The notes: a model not told the origin generated them from the sequence alone. DNA of 43,561 nt from an uncultured Alistipes sp. (GCA_947178455.1 CAMWYI010000002.1:1-43561), one strand, 5' to 3'. Counted from the stretch's first letter, positions 16,797-24,595 are shown. Numbers and translations: made by a program.

Positions 16797-17453
16797 TATT
16801 TCATCGACTTTGCTATCTAATGCTTCAACCTCAAACTTCTTTAGTCTCACTTGTTCTTCTAACTGGACTTTACGTTGTATGGTTCGTTCATATTCTTCAA
16901 CATCTTTCTTCATTCGGCGGATTTTTGTGTTATCGCGATGTAGTTCGAATATTTCTTCCAGTTCGGCAATGCGGTCAGAGGTCGCTTCGCCTTTCATTTT
17001 GATATAGCGGTATTTCAGGTCGTTGTCGATGCGGTCGTAGTTCGGTCTGGCAGTCCAATACAGCATCGTGCACAGCAGCACGATTGCCGACATCATGCCT
17101 ATCATCGTCCAGAATACTCCTTTCGATTCGATGGCGAGCGATATGCTGTGCTGCACGATTCTCGGCGGCAATTCGGTGAGGATTTCAATCGATTCGACAG
17201 ATGTTTGCAAGTTATCTATTCCAGCTTTGGTCTTTATATTGTTTTGTTCGATGTTATCCAATTGTCCGGCAAGCTGGGTTATTATTGCCCGTTGCTGTTC
17301 TTGTTCGGAGCGAACGATTTGTTCTATTCGTTGCAGCAAATCCGTATCGATCGATTGGTTATTCTTTGCCGACAGTTCGGTTTTGATGGTTTTCACCATC
17401 GTCTCCTTGAGGTCTTCATACATTTCGTAAGACATCATATTGTTTTCTTTCAT
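16785..17453 (-). CDS. Coiled-coil protein with one central membrane helix, mobilization-region hypothetical
   Basis: I do not recognise a named family. The 222-residue protein has a charged helical N-terminal half rich in Gln and Glu (for example RIEQIVRSEQEQQRAIITQL), one strong membrane helix GVFWTMIGMMSAIVLLCTML (about 112-131), and a C-terminal heptad-like segment. It follows the relaxase gene by 20 bp on the same strand and is probably in its operon. Proteins of this layout are common after relaxases in Bacteroidota mobilizable elements. A role in docking the relaxosome to a helper's membrane apparatus is a guess from position. Confidence 0.6.
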   Translation of the reverse strand: MKENNMMSYEMYEDLKETMVKTIKTELSAKNNQSIDTDLLQRIEQIVRSEQEQQRAIITQLAGQLDNIEQNNIKTKAGIDNLQTSVESIEILTELPPRIVQHSISLAIESKGVFWTMIGMMSAIVLLCTMLYWTARPNYDRIDNDLKYRYIKMKGEATSDRIAELEEIFELHRDNTKIRRMKKDVEEYERTIQRKVQLEEQVRLKKFEVEALDSKVDEIKSN

Positions 17454-17473
17454 AACAAATTGTCGATTTAAGT

Positions 17474-18556
17474 TTACAATTTCATTTTCGGTTTATTCTC
17501 TTTTCGGTCTCGCAGCTTGCGTTTTCGCTCCATGGCTGCTACCGCCATTGCTTCGGCAACCGTGTTGAGCAGTGCCGTAATGCGGGCGATATGTTCTTCG
17601 GGGCTTTCGCCGGGTTTGCGTTGGAGTTGAGTTGCAGACAATCCGACAGGCGAATCGTTGGGCGGTAACGGCAACGTGCCAATATTACCGCCGAAGTTTA
17701 TCGAATCGGTAGCAATTGGCCCTTTATTCCCGCTTCCGCCTGCATTGCCAAATAAGTCAGTAAATGCCGAGCGATAATTGCCTATGGCCGCATGGAAGCC
17801 CTTTGCATGCGTCGCCCGATAGTGGGTTTGTTGTTGTGCTTGTGCAAAGTGCCGGTTCAACTTCGAATAGCTGAATTGCCGGTCGATCTTCGAACCAGAA
17901 AACTCGAAACTGTTTTTGCTGAACAACACCCCTTGTTTTTGATTGGTCGAACCGCAATACTTATAACGCACAGCAATATCGTGCTCTTTCAAATGTTTTT
18001 CCAAGTCATTCCAGCTTCGGGATTGAGGCAATGCTGTTTTGATTGCGTCATATATTTCGTATTTGGTTTTGTCGGGTTCCCGCAAGCGTTCCCGACGTAC
18101 CGATTCTTTGTCCGGCGCAAGGTGCAATCCGTATTTCTCAGTCAATGCACGGCAAACCTTGGCATTGCGGATTTTCATATTCTTGTCCGAGATGGTCTGC
18201 CCGTTGTTCCCTACCCGATTATAGACTAAATGGCAGTGCGGATGCGGTTGGTCGAGGTGGCGCACCAGCAGATACTGTGTATCGGTAATTCCCATGCGCT
18301 GCATATACTCTTGGGCAATATCGAGCATCAAAGCGTCAGTCATTCGCACGTCGTCTTTCGGAGAAAACGAAAGGGAGATGTGCCCGACAGTATTCTTGAT
18401 ACGCGGGTTCAGTAGTGTTTGGTCTTTGAAGTCCTGCACCATTTCCCAAATATCGGGCGGGGTTACTCTTTCAGCATCGAGAATGCGCGATTGCTTTTTT
18501 ATGACATATCCAACCGTTCCGGCGAATGATGTTCCTGCGATGATTTTACCGATCAT
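17474..18556 (-). CDS. Relaxase/mobilization nuclease (MobA/VirD2-like)
   Basis: A 360-residue DNA relaxase that would nick oriT and lead the transferred strand. Motifs of the relaxase fold: Tyr17 in GTVGYVIK as candidate nucleophile, His59 in VGHISLSFSP, and the metal-binding HPHCHLVYNRV with His105, His107 and His109. The C-terminal half is a variable region ending in a basic tail. Its start overlaps the stop of the upstream MobC-like gene by 11 bp. The combination with a small MobC-like partner and no conjugation genes marks a mobilizable rather than self-transmissible element. Confidence 0.9.
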   Translation of the reverse strand: MIGKIIAGTSFAGTVGYVIKKQSRILDAERVTPPDIWEMVQDFKDQTLLNPRIKNTVGHISLSFSPKDDVRMTDALMLDIAQEYMQRMGITDTQYLLVRHLDQPHPHCHLVYNRVGNNGQTISDKNMKIRNAKVCRALTEKYGLHLAPDKESVRRERLREPDKTKYEIYDAIKTALPQSRSWNDLEKHLKEHDIAVRYKYCGSTNQKQGVLFSKNSFEFSGSKIDRQFSYSKLNRHFAQAQQQTHYRATHAKGFHAAIGNYRSAFTDLFGNAGGSGNKGPIATDSINFGGNIGTLPLPPNDSPVGLSATQLQRKPGESPEEHIARITALLNTVAEAMAVAAMERKRKLRDRKENKPKMKL

Positions 18557-18905
18557 CGCGAAGAACCCTTAATAGAACCTCGATGCTTGCCACAATAGCC
18601 GCATGGCGAGACACTATCCCCGTAAATCCTCTTGCATGGGCGAGGCGGGTGAGTTGGTTCAGGTTGCGGGCCAAGCCTTTGAGTTGGGACATGAAGTCGA
18701 GATGTTCGCGGCGCAGACGCTCGCGCACACGACCGGCAGCTATCAACTGCCGGAGAACTTCTGCTGTTCCATGACCGGAGGTGCGGACAAGCGATTTCAA
18801 CTTGAAGTAGTGTTCGGCATCGAGCCGTAACGATAGCAGGTATTTCTTGCGGCGGCCCTCGCTTATGGCAGGTCGTCCGCCTTTGTTAAGCGGTATTTGT
18901 TGCAT
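18546..18905 (-). CDS. MobC-like relaxosome accessory protein
   Basis: A 119-residue basic protein: KGGRPAISEGRRKKYLLSLRLDAEHYFKLK is typical of the N terminus of Bacteroidota MobC-like proteins with a ribbon-helix-helix-like DNA-binding part. The ending SQLKGLARNLNQLTRLAHARGF resembles the MobC family motif. The frame stays open to 18992, but the residues before Met at 18905 (MQQIPLNKGGRP) look unrelated and overlap a perfect palindrome, so I use 18905. It would bind oriT and help the relaxase; the two genes overlap. Confidence 0.8.
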   Translation of the reverse strand: MQQIPLNKGGRPAISEGRRKKYLLSLRLDAEHYFKLKSLVRTSGHGTAEVLRQLIAAGRVRERLRREHLDFMSQLKGLARNLNQLTRLAHARGFTGIVSRHAAIVASIEVLLRVLRDDR

Positions 18906-18994
18906 AGGTTGATTTTGTGTTGATAGACCAGCGGGATGTTGCCACCGAACAGCGGCAGCACGTTTTTGTACTACAAAAACACAAACTTGCATTA
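18906..18994. other. Candidate oriT / regulatory palindrome between primase and mobC genes
   Basis: The gap contains the perfect inverted repeat GTTTTTGTA-C-TACAAAAAC (18962-18980) about 60 bp before the MobC-like start. Transfer origins of mobilizable elements often lie just before mob genes and carry an inverted repeat next to nic. An operator for the mob genes is the other reading. Confidence 0.4.
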
Positions 18995-19882
18995 CTACAT
19001 TTTCATACCTCGTTTACGCTGCGGTGCAATATGCGGCCAGGACAGTTTCGCCTGCCAATACTCGTTCAAATCCTTATGCTCCCGATAAAGATGCGACCGG
19101 TCGATAACGGTGCTATTCGGGCATAGCTGTTTCAAATCGGCCGTGGCATTGCGACCCGCTTCGTCGTTATCGAAAAACGCATGAATCGTCGCATGTCGGT
19201 CGAGAAACGGAATCGCTTTCGACAGGTTGACAACCGTGTTCAGCACTGCGGCATCGGTTTGCAATTGCTTTTCCATCGAGAGGTAGGAGAAGAAATCCAT
19301 AAATCCCTCGAATGCGAGGACGGTATCGGAACGGTTGTCGATTGTCGTAATATGTTTGGGCGATATGCCGCCCTTGAAACGTTCGGAGCGCAGTTCCCAT
19401 CCTCCGGCATCGTTGCGGAATCCAACCGCGAAATACTCCCTGCCGTTGATTGCATAGTGCACCTCCCGGCAATAGCCGAAAGCCATATTTGGGTCGATTC
19501 CCCGCGACGAAAGGTAGCCGACTAGAGCCGGATGACAGAGCGGCATATCGAAAAGTGTGCGAAGTGTGGAGACGCTCGGAGAAACGGATGACAATACAGG
19601 TGCGGGAATATGCGTTCTCACACCGTTGCCCAACAATCGGACGGCTTGCGCGAAATCGCACCGTTCCAATCGCATTACAAGGTCGAGAATCGAACCACCC
19701 TCGCCAAGTCCGAAGTCATACCATAGGTTCTGCATATAGTCCACCTTGAAACTCGGCGTTCGTTCTTCGCGTAGCGGTGAAAGATAAAAGCCATATCGCG
19801 AATTGTCTTTGGTCGGGTGCAAGCCTCGTTCGGCGAGGTAGGCTCGAATCGAAAGGCATTTGATAGCATGAATCGTTTTCAT
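18995..19882 (-). CDS. Toprim-domain primase-like protein
   Basis: A 295-residue DnaG-related protein of the kind common on Bacteroidota mobile elements, probably priming DNA synthesis after transfer or during element replication. The N-terminal zinc-finger-like region (YGFYLSPLREERTPSFKVD, then LWYDFGLGEGGSILDLVMRL) keeps the fold pattern but lacks the CHC2 cysteines and histidine. The Toprim domain has Glu in VLAFEGFMDFFSYLS and the Asp pair in AFFDNDEAGRNA. It lies between the excisionase-like gene and the MobC-like gene on the same strand, in what looks like one operon. Confidence 0.85.
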   Translation of the reverse strand: MKTIHAIKCLSIRAYLAERGLHPTKDNSRYGFYLSPLREERTPSFKVDYMQNLWYDFGLGEGGSILDLVMRLERCDFAQAVRLLGNGVRTHIPAPVLSSVSPSVSTLRTLFDMPLCHPALVGYLSSRGIDPNMAFGYCREVHYAINGREYFAVGFRNDAGGWELRSERFKGGISPKHITTIDNRSDTVLAFEGFMDFFSYLSMEKQLQTDAAVLNTVVNLSKAIPFLDRHATIHAFFDNDEAGRNATADLKQLCPNSTVIDRSHLYREHKDLNEYWQAKLSWPHIAPQRKRGMKM

Positions 19883-19929
19883 AGCAATTTATTTTCAGTG
19901 AGAAGAAGAGTATTTATTCTTTCACTGAA

Positions 19930-20214
19930 TTATTTAATGGGAACGATTCGGTGCAAGGCAGCTTCGACGTCGCTGTCGCGGAACAGGACACGCCCACCGA
20001 TTTTGTGGGCGCAGATTTTACCGCGATTCACCCAGTCAGTGAGTGTCACGAGCGAGATGCGCAGACGGCGGGCGGTTTCGTGCCGCGTGAGATACTTCGT
20101 GTCGGTTTTCGGATGTGCGGGACGCAGCTGTTGCAACTCGTTGCGCAGGGACTCCCGAATCATCTCCGAGAGTTGGTCGGCGGTCATGCCGTTCAGATAG
20201 ATTTCCTTTGCCAT
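19930..20214 (-). CDS. Helix-turn-helix, excisionase-like DNA-binding protein
   Basis: A 94-residue protein with a winged-helix (MerR/excisionase-type) domain in its C-terminal half: YLTRHETARRLRISLVTLTD, then WVNRGKICAHKIGGRVLFRDSDVEAAL. The N-terminal half is a short helix. Such proteins direct excision or regulate mobilization genes. It is the first gene of the primase-mob operon, 47 bp before the primase gene, after a 469-bp AT-rich region likely to hold its promoter. Confidence 0.82.
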   Translation of the reverse strand: MAKEIYLNGMTADQLSEMIRESLRNELQQLRPAHPKTDTKYLTRHETARRLRISLVTLTDWVNRGKICAHKIGGRVLFRDSDVEAALHRIVPIK

Positions 20215-20683
20215 AATTCTTGCGATTTAACGCTGCAAAGGAATGGGTTTATCGGAACTAACTAAAATAAGTAATTGTGTTACAAGGCGAAGACACTTCG
20301 AAGACATACGATGTCAAGTTAGGACAATACGCTTGTAATTATCCTGTTTTTCGAGGCAGATTTCTGTGAATTGCGGAGGTTTGCGCCATAAAGTCCCAGT
20401 GTGTAAAGTGATTAAAAAATCATAAAAAAACAGGGAGCAACGATTCGTGCTCCCTGCAAAACGGGTTATCTATTTGCTTCATCATTTATCACCGTAACCG
20501 GTAACTTTTTGTCAATTGTATACGAAAGCATGTAAAAAGCTTGTAAGTTTTCATACTGCACTCAAAATTACACGCTTTTAATATACTGATTAATAGCCAT
20601 TCACTAATATATGCCTTGATAAAAAGTGTGTAATTTATGTTTAAAAGCTTTTTAATTAAGCATCATGAAAGATGATTTGAAAA
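20215..20683. other. AT-rich non-coding region with inverted repeats inside the element
   Basis: No gene is visible. It holds the terminator at 20424-20456 and an inverted repeat whose arms AAATTACAC (20565-20573) and GTGTAATTT (20628-20636) extend into TTTTA (20576-20580) and TAAAA (20620-20624). A near palindrome TTAAAAGCTTTTTAA follows at about 20641-20655, with a related AAAAAGCTT at about 20534. It separates the integrase operon from the primase-mob operon, a likely place for control of excision or an origin. No -7 consensus was found for the 20214 gene. Confidence 0.45.
20424..20456 (-). terminator. Intrinsic terminator of the integrase-AlbA_2-HTH transcript
   Basis: A perfect 9-bp stem CAGGGAGCA (20431-20439) / TGCTCCCTG (20448-20456) with an 8-nt loop is followed, reading the minus strand, by seven T (the A run at 20424-20430). 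It is about 230 bp past the stop of the 20684 gene. Confidence 0.85.
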
Positions 20684-21094
20684 TTACCTGTCAAGATATC
20701 TTTGCAGCGCTTCGCGAATAGCCGATGAAGAATAATATTCATCCCGAGACATCCGTTCGTCGCGACAGCCCTCGAACCGCTTACTGCTCAACCATCGGTA
20801 GAGCGTCGGGCGGGTGATGCCCAATGCGGCAGCCAACTCCTTTTTGTTCATCAGCCGCCCGCCGTCGAATGCCGGCAACTCGTTTTTGTCCTCATGGATA
20901 TACAGCCAGCGGTCAAGATGCCGAATTGCCTTATCCACATTTTTCAATTCCTGTTCATGGCTTTCGTATGCCCACACACGCAAACTTGCCGGGTCGAAGT
21001 CTGCAAACTCCAGCCGGGAACGCAACGCCTCGACCAACGTGTCGAAACACGCCAATTCGGAAGCCTTGATTTCTATTTTGCGACGACGGGGCAT
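20684..21094 (-). CDS. Helix-turn-helix domain protein (element regulator)
   Basis: A 136-residue protein with a C-terminal HTH, MNKKELAAALGITRPTLYRWLSSKRF, of the kind used by excisionase or phage-like regulators. A helical N-terminal part (WAYESHEQELKNVDKAIRHL) precedes it and may mediate dimers. It is the third gene after the integrase and AlbA_2 genes, with a 76-bp gap, and its transcript probably ends at the hairpin at 20456-20431. The name of the family is not recognised. Confidence 0.75.
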   Translation of the reverse strand: MPRRRKIEIKASELACFDTLVEALRSRLEFADFDPASLRVWAYESHEQELKNVDKAIRHLDRWLYIHEDKNELPAFDGGRLMNKKELAAALGITRPTLYRWLSSKRFEGCRDERMSRDEYYSSSAIREALQRYLDR

Positions 21095-21170
21095 TGCGAA
21101 TACATTTTTTCAAATGAGCTTTTGTGGTTCAGCATACTTCCCTCAACAAAATATGTCTGTCGTCAAGGAA

Positions 21171-22793
21171 TTATTTGATTGGTAATCGCTCCAAATACGT
21201 TAGAAAATAACATCCCAAGTAAGTAATAGCATACTTTTGTTTGGGACTTCTTGGTTTATCTTTAATTGTTTGAACAATAAGTTTCCGGACCATTAGCGGT
21301 TCTATATACTTTTGAGAATTATAAATTTGCGATGTTAATCCTAACGTGTTGATAAGTAGCTCCTTTTTGCTTTGAGGTCCCTGCAATAGTGCGTTTAATA
21401 TTTTGTATGTTTTTTCTGTTTTTAGTGAATCAAAATCAGAGTTATCAAATCGAACGGCTATTTTAGAGTATTTAGCTTCATATTCAGCTATTTCTGCTTG
21501 TTTACAAGAGATGATAGCTTGCCCTAATTCAAGATCAACTTGGTTAGTAACTTGGTTAGTAACTTGGTTAGTAAAGTCTATACGAAGTTGATTATCTGCG
21601 ACAAAAGTTGCATCGTTAACTTTTACGCCAAAAACAGTAATATTATCAACAGAAAATTTAGCCTCTTGATTCCCATTATCTCGTAACTCCTTTTGTACAC
21701 GAGCAACTCCACGATTATATCTATTAACATACCCTAAAGATTTCATTGCCTCTGCGACAATAGGGTTGCGGTAATCATTTACATTCGGGAAATTCTCCGG
21801 TTTGGCATTTCCATATAATCCTCCGGCATTATCGATTTCTATTCTATCGGCATATTGATAAAATTTAATAGGTGTATTCGATTGATAATCTCGATGCATT
21901 ACGGCATTCATCAACAACTCTCGAATGGCCCATATCGGATAATTGTATATTGTTTTTTCTCTTAATGCAGTAATTGGCTTTGGGCGTTTTTCTACGATTG
22001 CCGTTTCAATGAAAGTATCGAGTTTGGGTAACATTTCTATTAAACACCCCGCAAACTTATGTTCATTGACTATATCTGCGGCGTTGTCACCACCGTCGAA
22101 TCGGACATATTGCACGTATGCTCCCGGAAGATAATATTCCGGATTCTTTCCAAACAAAAGAATTGCGGCATATGTCGGGCAATCCTCTGTAGTGTTGTAT
22201 AATCGTAATGCACTTAACTGTTGCTTGATATCTCTTTTGTCTCCAACCAAGGCATCTTCGTCCATTATGGACGGGAGATATGTATTTTTAAATAAATCTA
22301 TTTTTAGATCATCAAGCGATGAGTCGATACAAGGGTATGTTTCGAATGATAGGATGTTAGCCCTGCGCCGTTCCATCAGAGCCCGCTCTTCCATTTCCGA
22401 TGCTATATCTTTACGTGGTCCGATACGAATCCATGTTCTTCCTTTGTACTTTATGGGCGGATACTTATGGGGAGTAACTTCAACGACTAAAAGGTCTCCA
22501 GAATCATAAGAAAATTTCTCAACACTCATAATCGGGAATGGCTGAATATTCCCATCGGAGTGGATGCTGGTAATCGTTTTATATAATTTATCATCGACTT
22601 TCAATCCTGAAATAACACCATCATCTGCCGCTCCAATAATAAGATAACCTTTTTTGCCGCTATTGGGCATATCATTAGAGAAAGCACATATTGCCTGACA
22701 GAATTTATCCATCTTATCAGTAGATACAGTTCGTTCAATATGGTAATTCTCAATATCATTGAGTAATGTCAGTACTTCGTCTTTTGTAATCAT
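21171..22793 (-). CDS. AlbA_2 (Schlafen-like) / RecG-C-terminal-like ATP-binding protein
   Basis: A 540-residue member of the family often annotated as putative transcriptional regulator or RecG-like protein. The N-terminal AlbA_2 domain (about 15-150) shows ENYHIERTVSTDKMDKFCQA, then GYLIIGAADDGVISGL, and IKYKGRTWIRIGPRK. A HATPase-like region (about 285-345) contains WAIRELLMNAVMHRDYQS and DRIEIDNAGGLYG. The C-terminal part has winged-helix-like segments after a VTNQVTNQV repeat, encoded by 12-bp repeats at about 21540-21575. It lies 40 bp downstream of the integrase in the same orientation. Either regulation of the element or a Schlafen-like defence role is possible. Codon use is AT-rich like the OLD-like gene. 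Confidence 0.8.
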   Translation of the reverse strand: MITKDEVLTLLNDIENYHIERTVSTDKMDKFCQAICAFSNDMPNSGKKGYLIIGAADDGVISGLKVDDKLYKTITSIHSDGNIQPFPIMSVEKFSYDSGDLLVVEVTPHKYPPIKYKGRTWIRIGPRKDIASEMEERALMERRRANILSFETYPCIDSSLDDLKIDLFKNTYLPSIMDEDALVGDKRDIKQQLSALRLYNTTEDCPTYAAILLFGKNPEYYLPGAYVQYVRFDGGDNAADIVNEHKFAGCLIEMLPKLDTFIETAIVEKRPKPITALREKTIYNYPIWAIRELLMNAVMHRDYQSNTPIKFYQYADRIEIDNAGGLYGNAKPENFPNVNDYRNPIVAEAMKSLGYVNRYNRGVARVQKELRDNGNQEAKFSVDNITVFGVKVNDATFVADNQLRIDFTNQVTNQVTNQVDLELGQAIISCKQAEIAEYEAKYSKIAVRFDNSDFDSLKTEKTYKILNALLQGPQSKKELLINTLGLTSQIYNSQKYIEPLMVRKLIVQTIKDKPRSPKQKYAITYLGCYFLTYLERLPIK

Positions 22794-22833
22794 ATTCCAG
22801 ATTCTTTAATTTGGATATAAAGATATGAAAATT

Positions 22834-24144
22834 TTATTTCCCGCTGAAATACGGATGATTCATCAACTCCATGGCGGTCTGCTCTTCCGTAATCTTGATG
22901 TATTTCATGAACTCTTTTTCGGTTTTGTGACCCGTGATTTTCATGATAGCGATGGTCGGGATGCCTGCCAAATACATGTTCGTCGCTCCGCTGCGGCGTG
23001 CCGTGTGAGTCTTTACCAAGTCGCATTTATCAACCAGATGCGTCTTCTTTTCCCCGTTCTCGACGTATGATACTTCGATTTTCTCCGTGATACCCGCCTC
23101 GCGGGCAACCTCCTTAATAAATTTGTTTACTTTCTGTTCGTAGGCCTTCGGCAAACGGTTTTCGTACTTGTCTAATATTGCCTGCAATTCGGGCCGAATG
23201 GGGATGACGACATGATTGCCCGTTTTCTGCTGCTTGAGGTCAATGACCCGCTGCCCGCTTTCCAATGTGCGGATATTGCCCTCGTTGATGGTCGAGTAGT
23301 CGCTGAACCGCTGTGCCGTATAGCAACCGACCAAAAATACATCGCGAGCAATATCTTTGTGCTTGTTGTTCGACAAATCGAGGTCGGCAATAGCGCGGAT
23401 TTCCGATTCGGTCAGATAGATATTCTCGACATCGGCAGTCAACACACGGAATTTACGGCTTTCAATCAAGCCGTTGTCGTGCAGTCCCTCTTCGCGCGCT
23501 GCCCGCATAATGATTTTCAACTCCTTGACATGGCGGCCGATGGTATTAATCGAATAATCCTTCGCCGTAAACCATGCCACAAAATCGTCGTAGAATTTCA
23601 GGTCGATATCGCCGAAATCGAACCGCTTTCGCTTCGCTTTGCAGAACTCGTCGAACTGAATGATAAACCCTTTGTAGTTCTTAATTGTTGATGCTCCGTA
23701 ACGCAGTTTGTGAATGTTGAGCCTTGTGCCGGCCTCCATTTCGTGTGTATAACGGGCTATGTAGTCGGTCAGCGATTCCCGACTGCGTATGTTGCGGCCG
23801 CCGGATGTACTGCGCGGGTGATGGAAGCTGTAAACAATCTTTTCCAGCTTCGTTTTCGTCATCGCATGTTCGGGGTCTTTCGCCATTTCTCCAAGAATGA
23901 AACTGCGCAACTCCGACAGGTTCTTCGTCAGTTCGCGCCCCTGCTGCTCGGTGAAATCATCCGTAAAGGCATAGCGGCTTTTAACCGTCTGCTTTTTGTT
24001 ATCCCAAGCATCCGCCCACACGACATATTGAGATTCGGCATAGAATGAAGTATGCCGGTCGACATTGAAACGAAGATACACTTTCGTCAGCGTGCTTTTC
24101 TTCGTCGTGCGAATACGATATGCGAAAGTTGCCATATGCGACAA
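22834..24144 (-). CDS. int: Tyrosine recombinase, element integrase
   Basis: A 436-residue site-specific integrase. It has an N-terminal arm-binding/Arm-DNA domain (about 5-90), a SAM-like core-binding domain (about 120-225), and the catalytic domain with Arg279 (TAQRFSDY), Lys307 (KQQKTGN), His380 and Arg383 (HTARRSGATN), His406 (ITGHKTEKEF) and the nucleophile Tyr415 (MKYIKI). All residues of the R-K-H-R-H-Y set are present, so it should be active. It lies about 170 bp from the right att copy, transcribed away from it, as expected for tRNA-targeting elements. A TATCTTTG -7 element and paired TTTGTACGG sites lie directly upstream. The Met four residues in (MATFAYRIR) is an alternative start. 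Confidence 0.95.
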   Translation of the reverse strand: MSHMATFAYRIRTTKKSTLTKVYLRFNVDRHTSFYAESQYVVWADAWDNKKQTVKSRYAFTDDFTEQQGRELTKNLSELRSFILGEMAKDPEHAMTKTKLEKIVYSFHHPRSTSGGRNIRSRESLTDYIARYTHEMEAGTRLNIHKLRYGASTIKNYKGFIIQFDEFCKAKRKRFDFGDIDLKFYDDFVAWFTAKDYSINTIGRHVKELKIIMRAAREEGLHDNGLIESRKFRVLTADVENIYLTESEIRAIADLDLSNNKHKDIARDVFLVGCYTAQRFSDYSTINEGNIRTLESGQRVIDLKQQKTGNHVVIPIRPELQAILDKYENRLPKAYEQKVNKFIKEVAREAGITEKIEVSYVENGEKKTHLVDKCDLVKTHTARRSGATNMYLAGIPTIAIMKITGHKTEKEFMKYIKITEEQTAMELMNHPYFSGK

Positions 24145-24159
24145 ATTTTATTTCTGCCG

Positions 24160-24167
24160 CAAAGATA
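24160..24167 (-). promoter_or_regulatory. Likely -7 element of the integrase promoter
   Basis: Reading the minus strand the site is TATCTTTG, a match to TAnnTTTG, 15 bp before the integrase start. No -33 TTTG is found at 19 bp; that stretch is occupied by the TTTGTACGG doublet, so integrase binding could repress its own gene. Confidence 0.55.
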
Positions 24168-24172
24168 GAAAA

Positions 24173-24192
24173 TTTGTACGGCATTTGTACGG
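24173..24192. repeat. Right pair of TTTGTACGG motifs (candidate integrase arm sites)
   Basis: TTTGTACGG occurs at 24173-24181 and 24184-24192, with the same 11-bp periodicity and orientation as at 11911-11930. The flanking bases (aa before, gca after) also match the left copy. The stretch from 24193 to 24310 is AT-rich with no recognised feature. Confidence 0.6.
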
Positions 24193-24310
24193 CACCAGCG
24201 AAATTTTCTAAAATTTCCAGACCTCGCAATTAATAAGATATTCGCATAATATACTGAAATACAAACTAAATAAGATAAATACAGATTAATATCAATTAAT
24301 TTTTATGGCG

Positions 24311-24342
24311 TCCGCTTCAGACCTCACAGAAACAGCGTTACA
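24311..24342. repeat. Right attachment site (att direct repeat)
   Basis: This copy of the tRNA-Cys 3' end (from the T arm through the acceptor stem) continues into the terminator stem. It matches 11851-11882 except for one base. There is no tRNA 5' part here, so it is the displaced remnant. Confidence 0.9.
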
Positions 24343-24363
24343 AAAATCGTAACGCTGTTTTTT
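24330..24363 (+). terminator. Intrinsic terminator, probably the original tRNA-Cys terminator
   Basis: A 12-bp stem AAACAGCGTTAC / GTAACGCTGTTT with loop AAAAATC ends in six T (24358-24363). Its T tract is better than that of the left copy, suggesting that it belonged to the tRNA before the element was inserted. Confidence 0.75.
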
Positions 24364-24470
24364 CATAATGCGGGCGCGTAGTCACGAACGGTACGATGAC
24401 CGACACACCTCCCCCGCAAAACACAGTTCAGAACTCCACCCCAATTCGGAAAAATCCCCCGATTTAGGTA

Positions 24471-24501
24471 TTGCTCCATTCCGAAACATCCGCTACTTTT
24501 G
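24471..24501 (+). promoter_or_regulatory. Candidate promoter of the TonB-receptor operon (distal)
   Basis: The -7 element TACTTTTG (24494-24501) matches TAnnTTTG; an ATTG at 24471-24474 lies 19 bp upstream as a partial -33. It would give a leader of about 90 nt. Confidence 0.45.
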
Positions 24502-24566
24502 TACCGCTTGACGAATCGTACCGAACAAAAATAAAGTTCCATGCACACGGTATCTAAATTTTTTAC

Positions 24567-24574
24567 TACCTTTG
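24567..24574 (+). promoter_or_regulatory. Candidate -7 element of the TonB-receptor operon (proximal)
   Basis: TACCTTTG matches TAnnTTTG 21 bp before the ATG at 24596. It has no clear -33 partner. If used, the transcript would start after the TTG at 24572, supporting the ATG as the true start. Confidence 0.4.
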
Positions 24575-24595
24575 TGCTTAATTACGGCTGATTTT

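Larger units (their letters stand above)
11851..24342 (-). mobile_element. Integrative mobilizable element inserted in tRNA-Cys
   Basis: The 12.5-kb segment between the two att copies carries a tyrosine integrase at one end, excisionase-like and HTH regulators, a Toprim primase, MobC-like and relaxase genes, and defence-type cargo. All genes are on the minus strand. Base composition drops clearly from the GC-rich flanks, and most strongly in the OLD-like and AlbA_2 genes, which suggests mosaic cargo. No TraG/VirB-like transfer genes are present, so transfer would need a helper conjugative element. The boundaries come from the direct repeats at 11851-11882 and 24311-24342. Excision would restore a single att next to the intact tRNA. 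Confidence 0.88.

Noticed and set aside
11851-24342. Element as a self-transmissible conjugative element or prophage
   Set aside because: No coupling ATPase, pilus or T4SS genes and no phage structural genes are present, only mobilization functions.
24363-24548. Small minus-strand ORF right of the element
   Set aside because: No domain and lies on the T tract of the terminator and over candidate promoter sequence.
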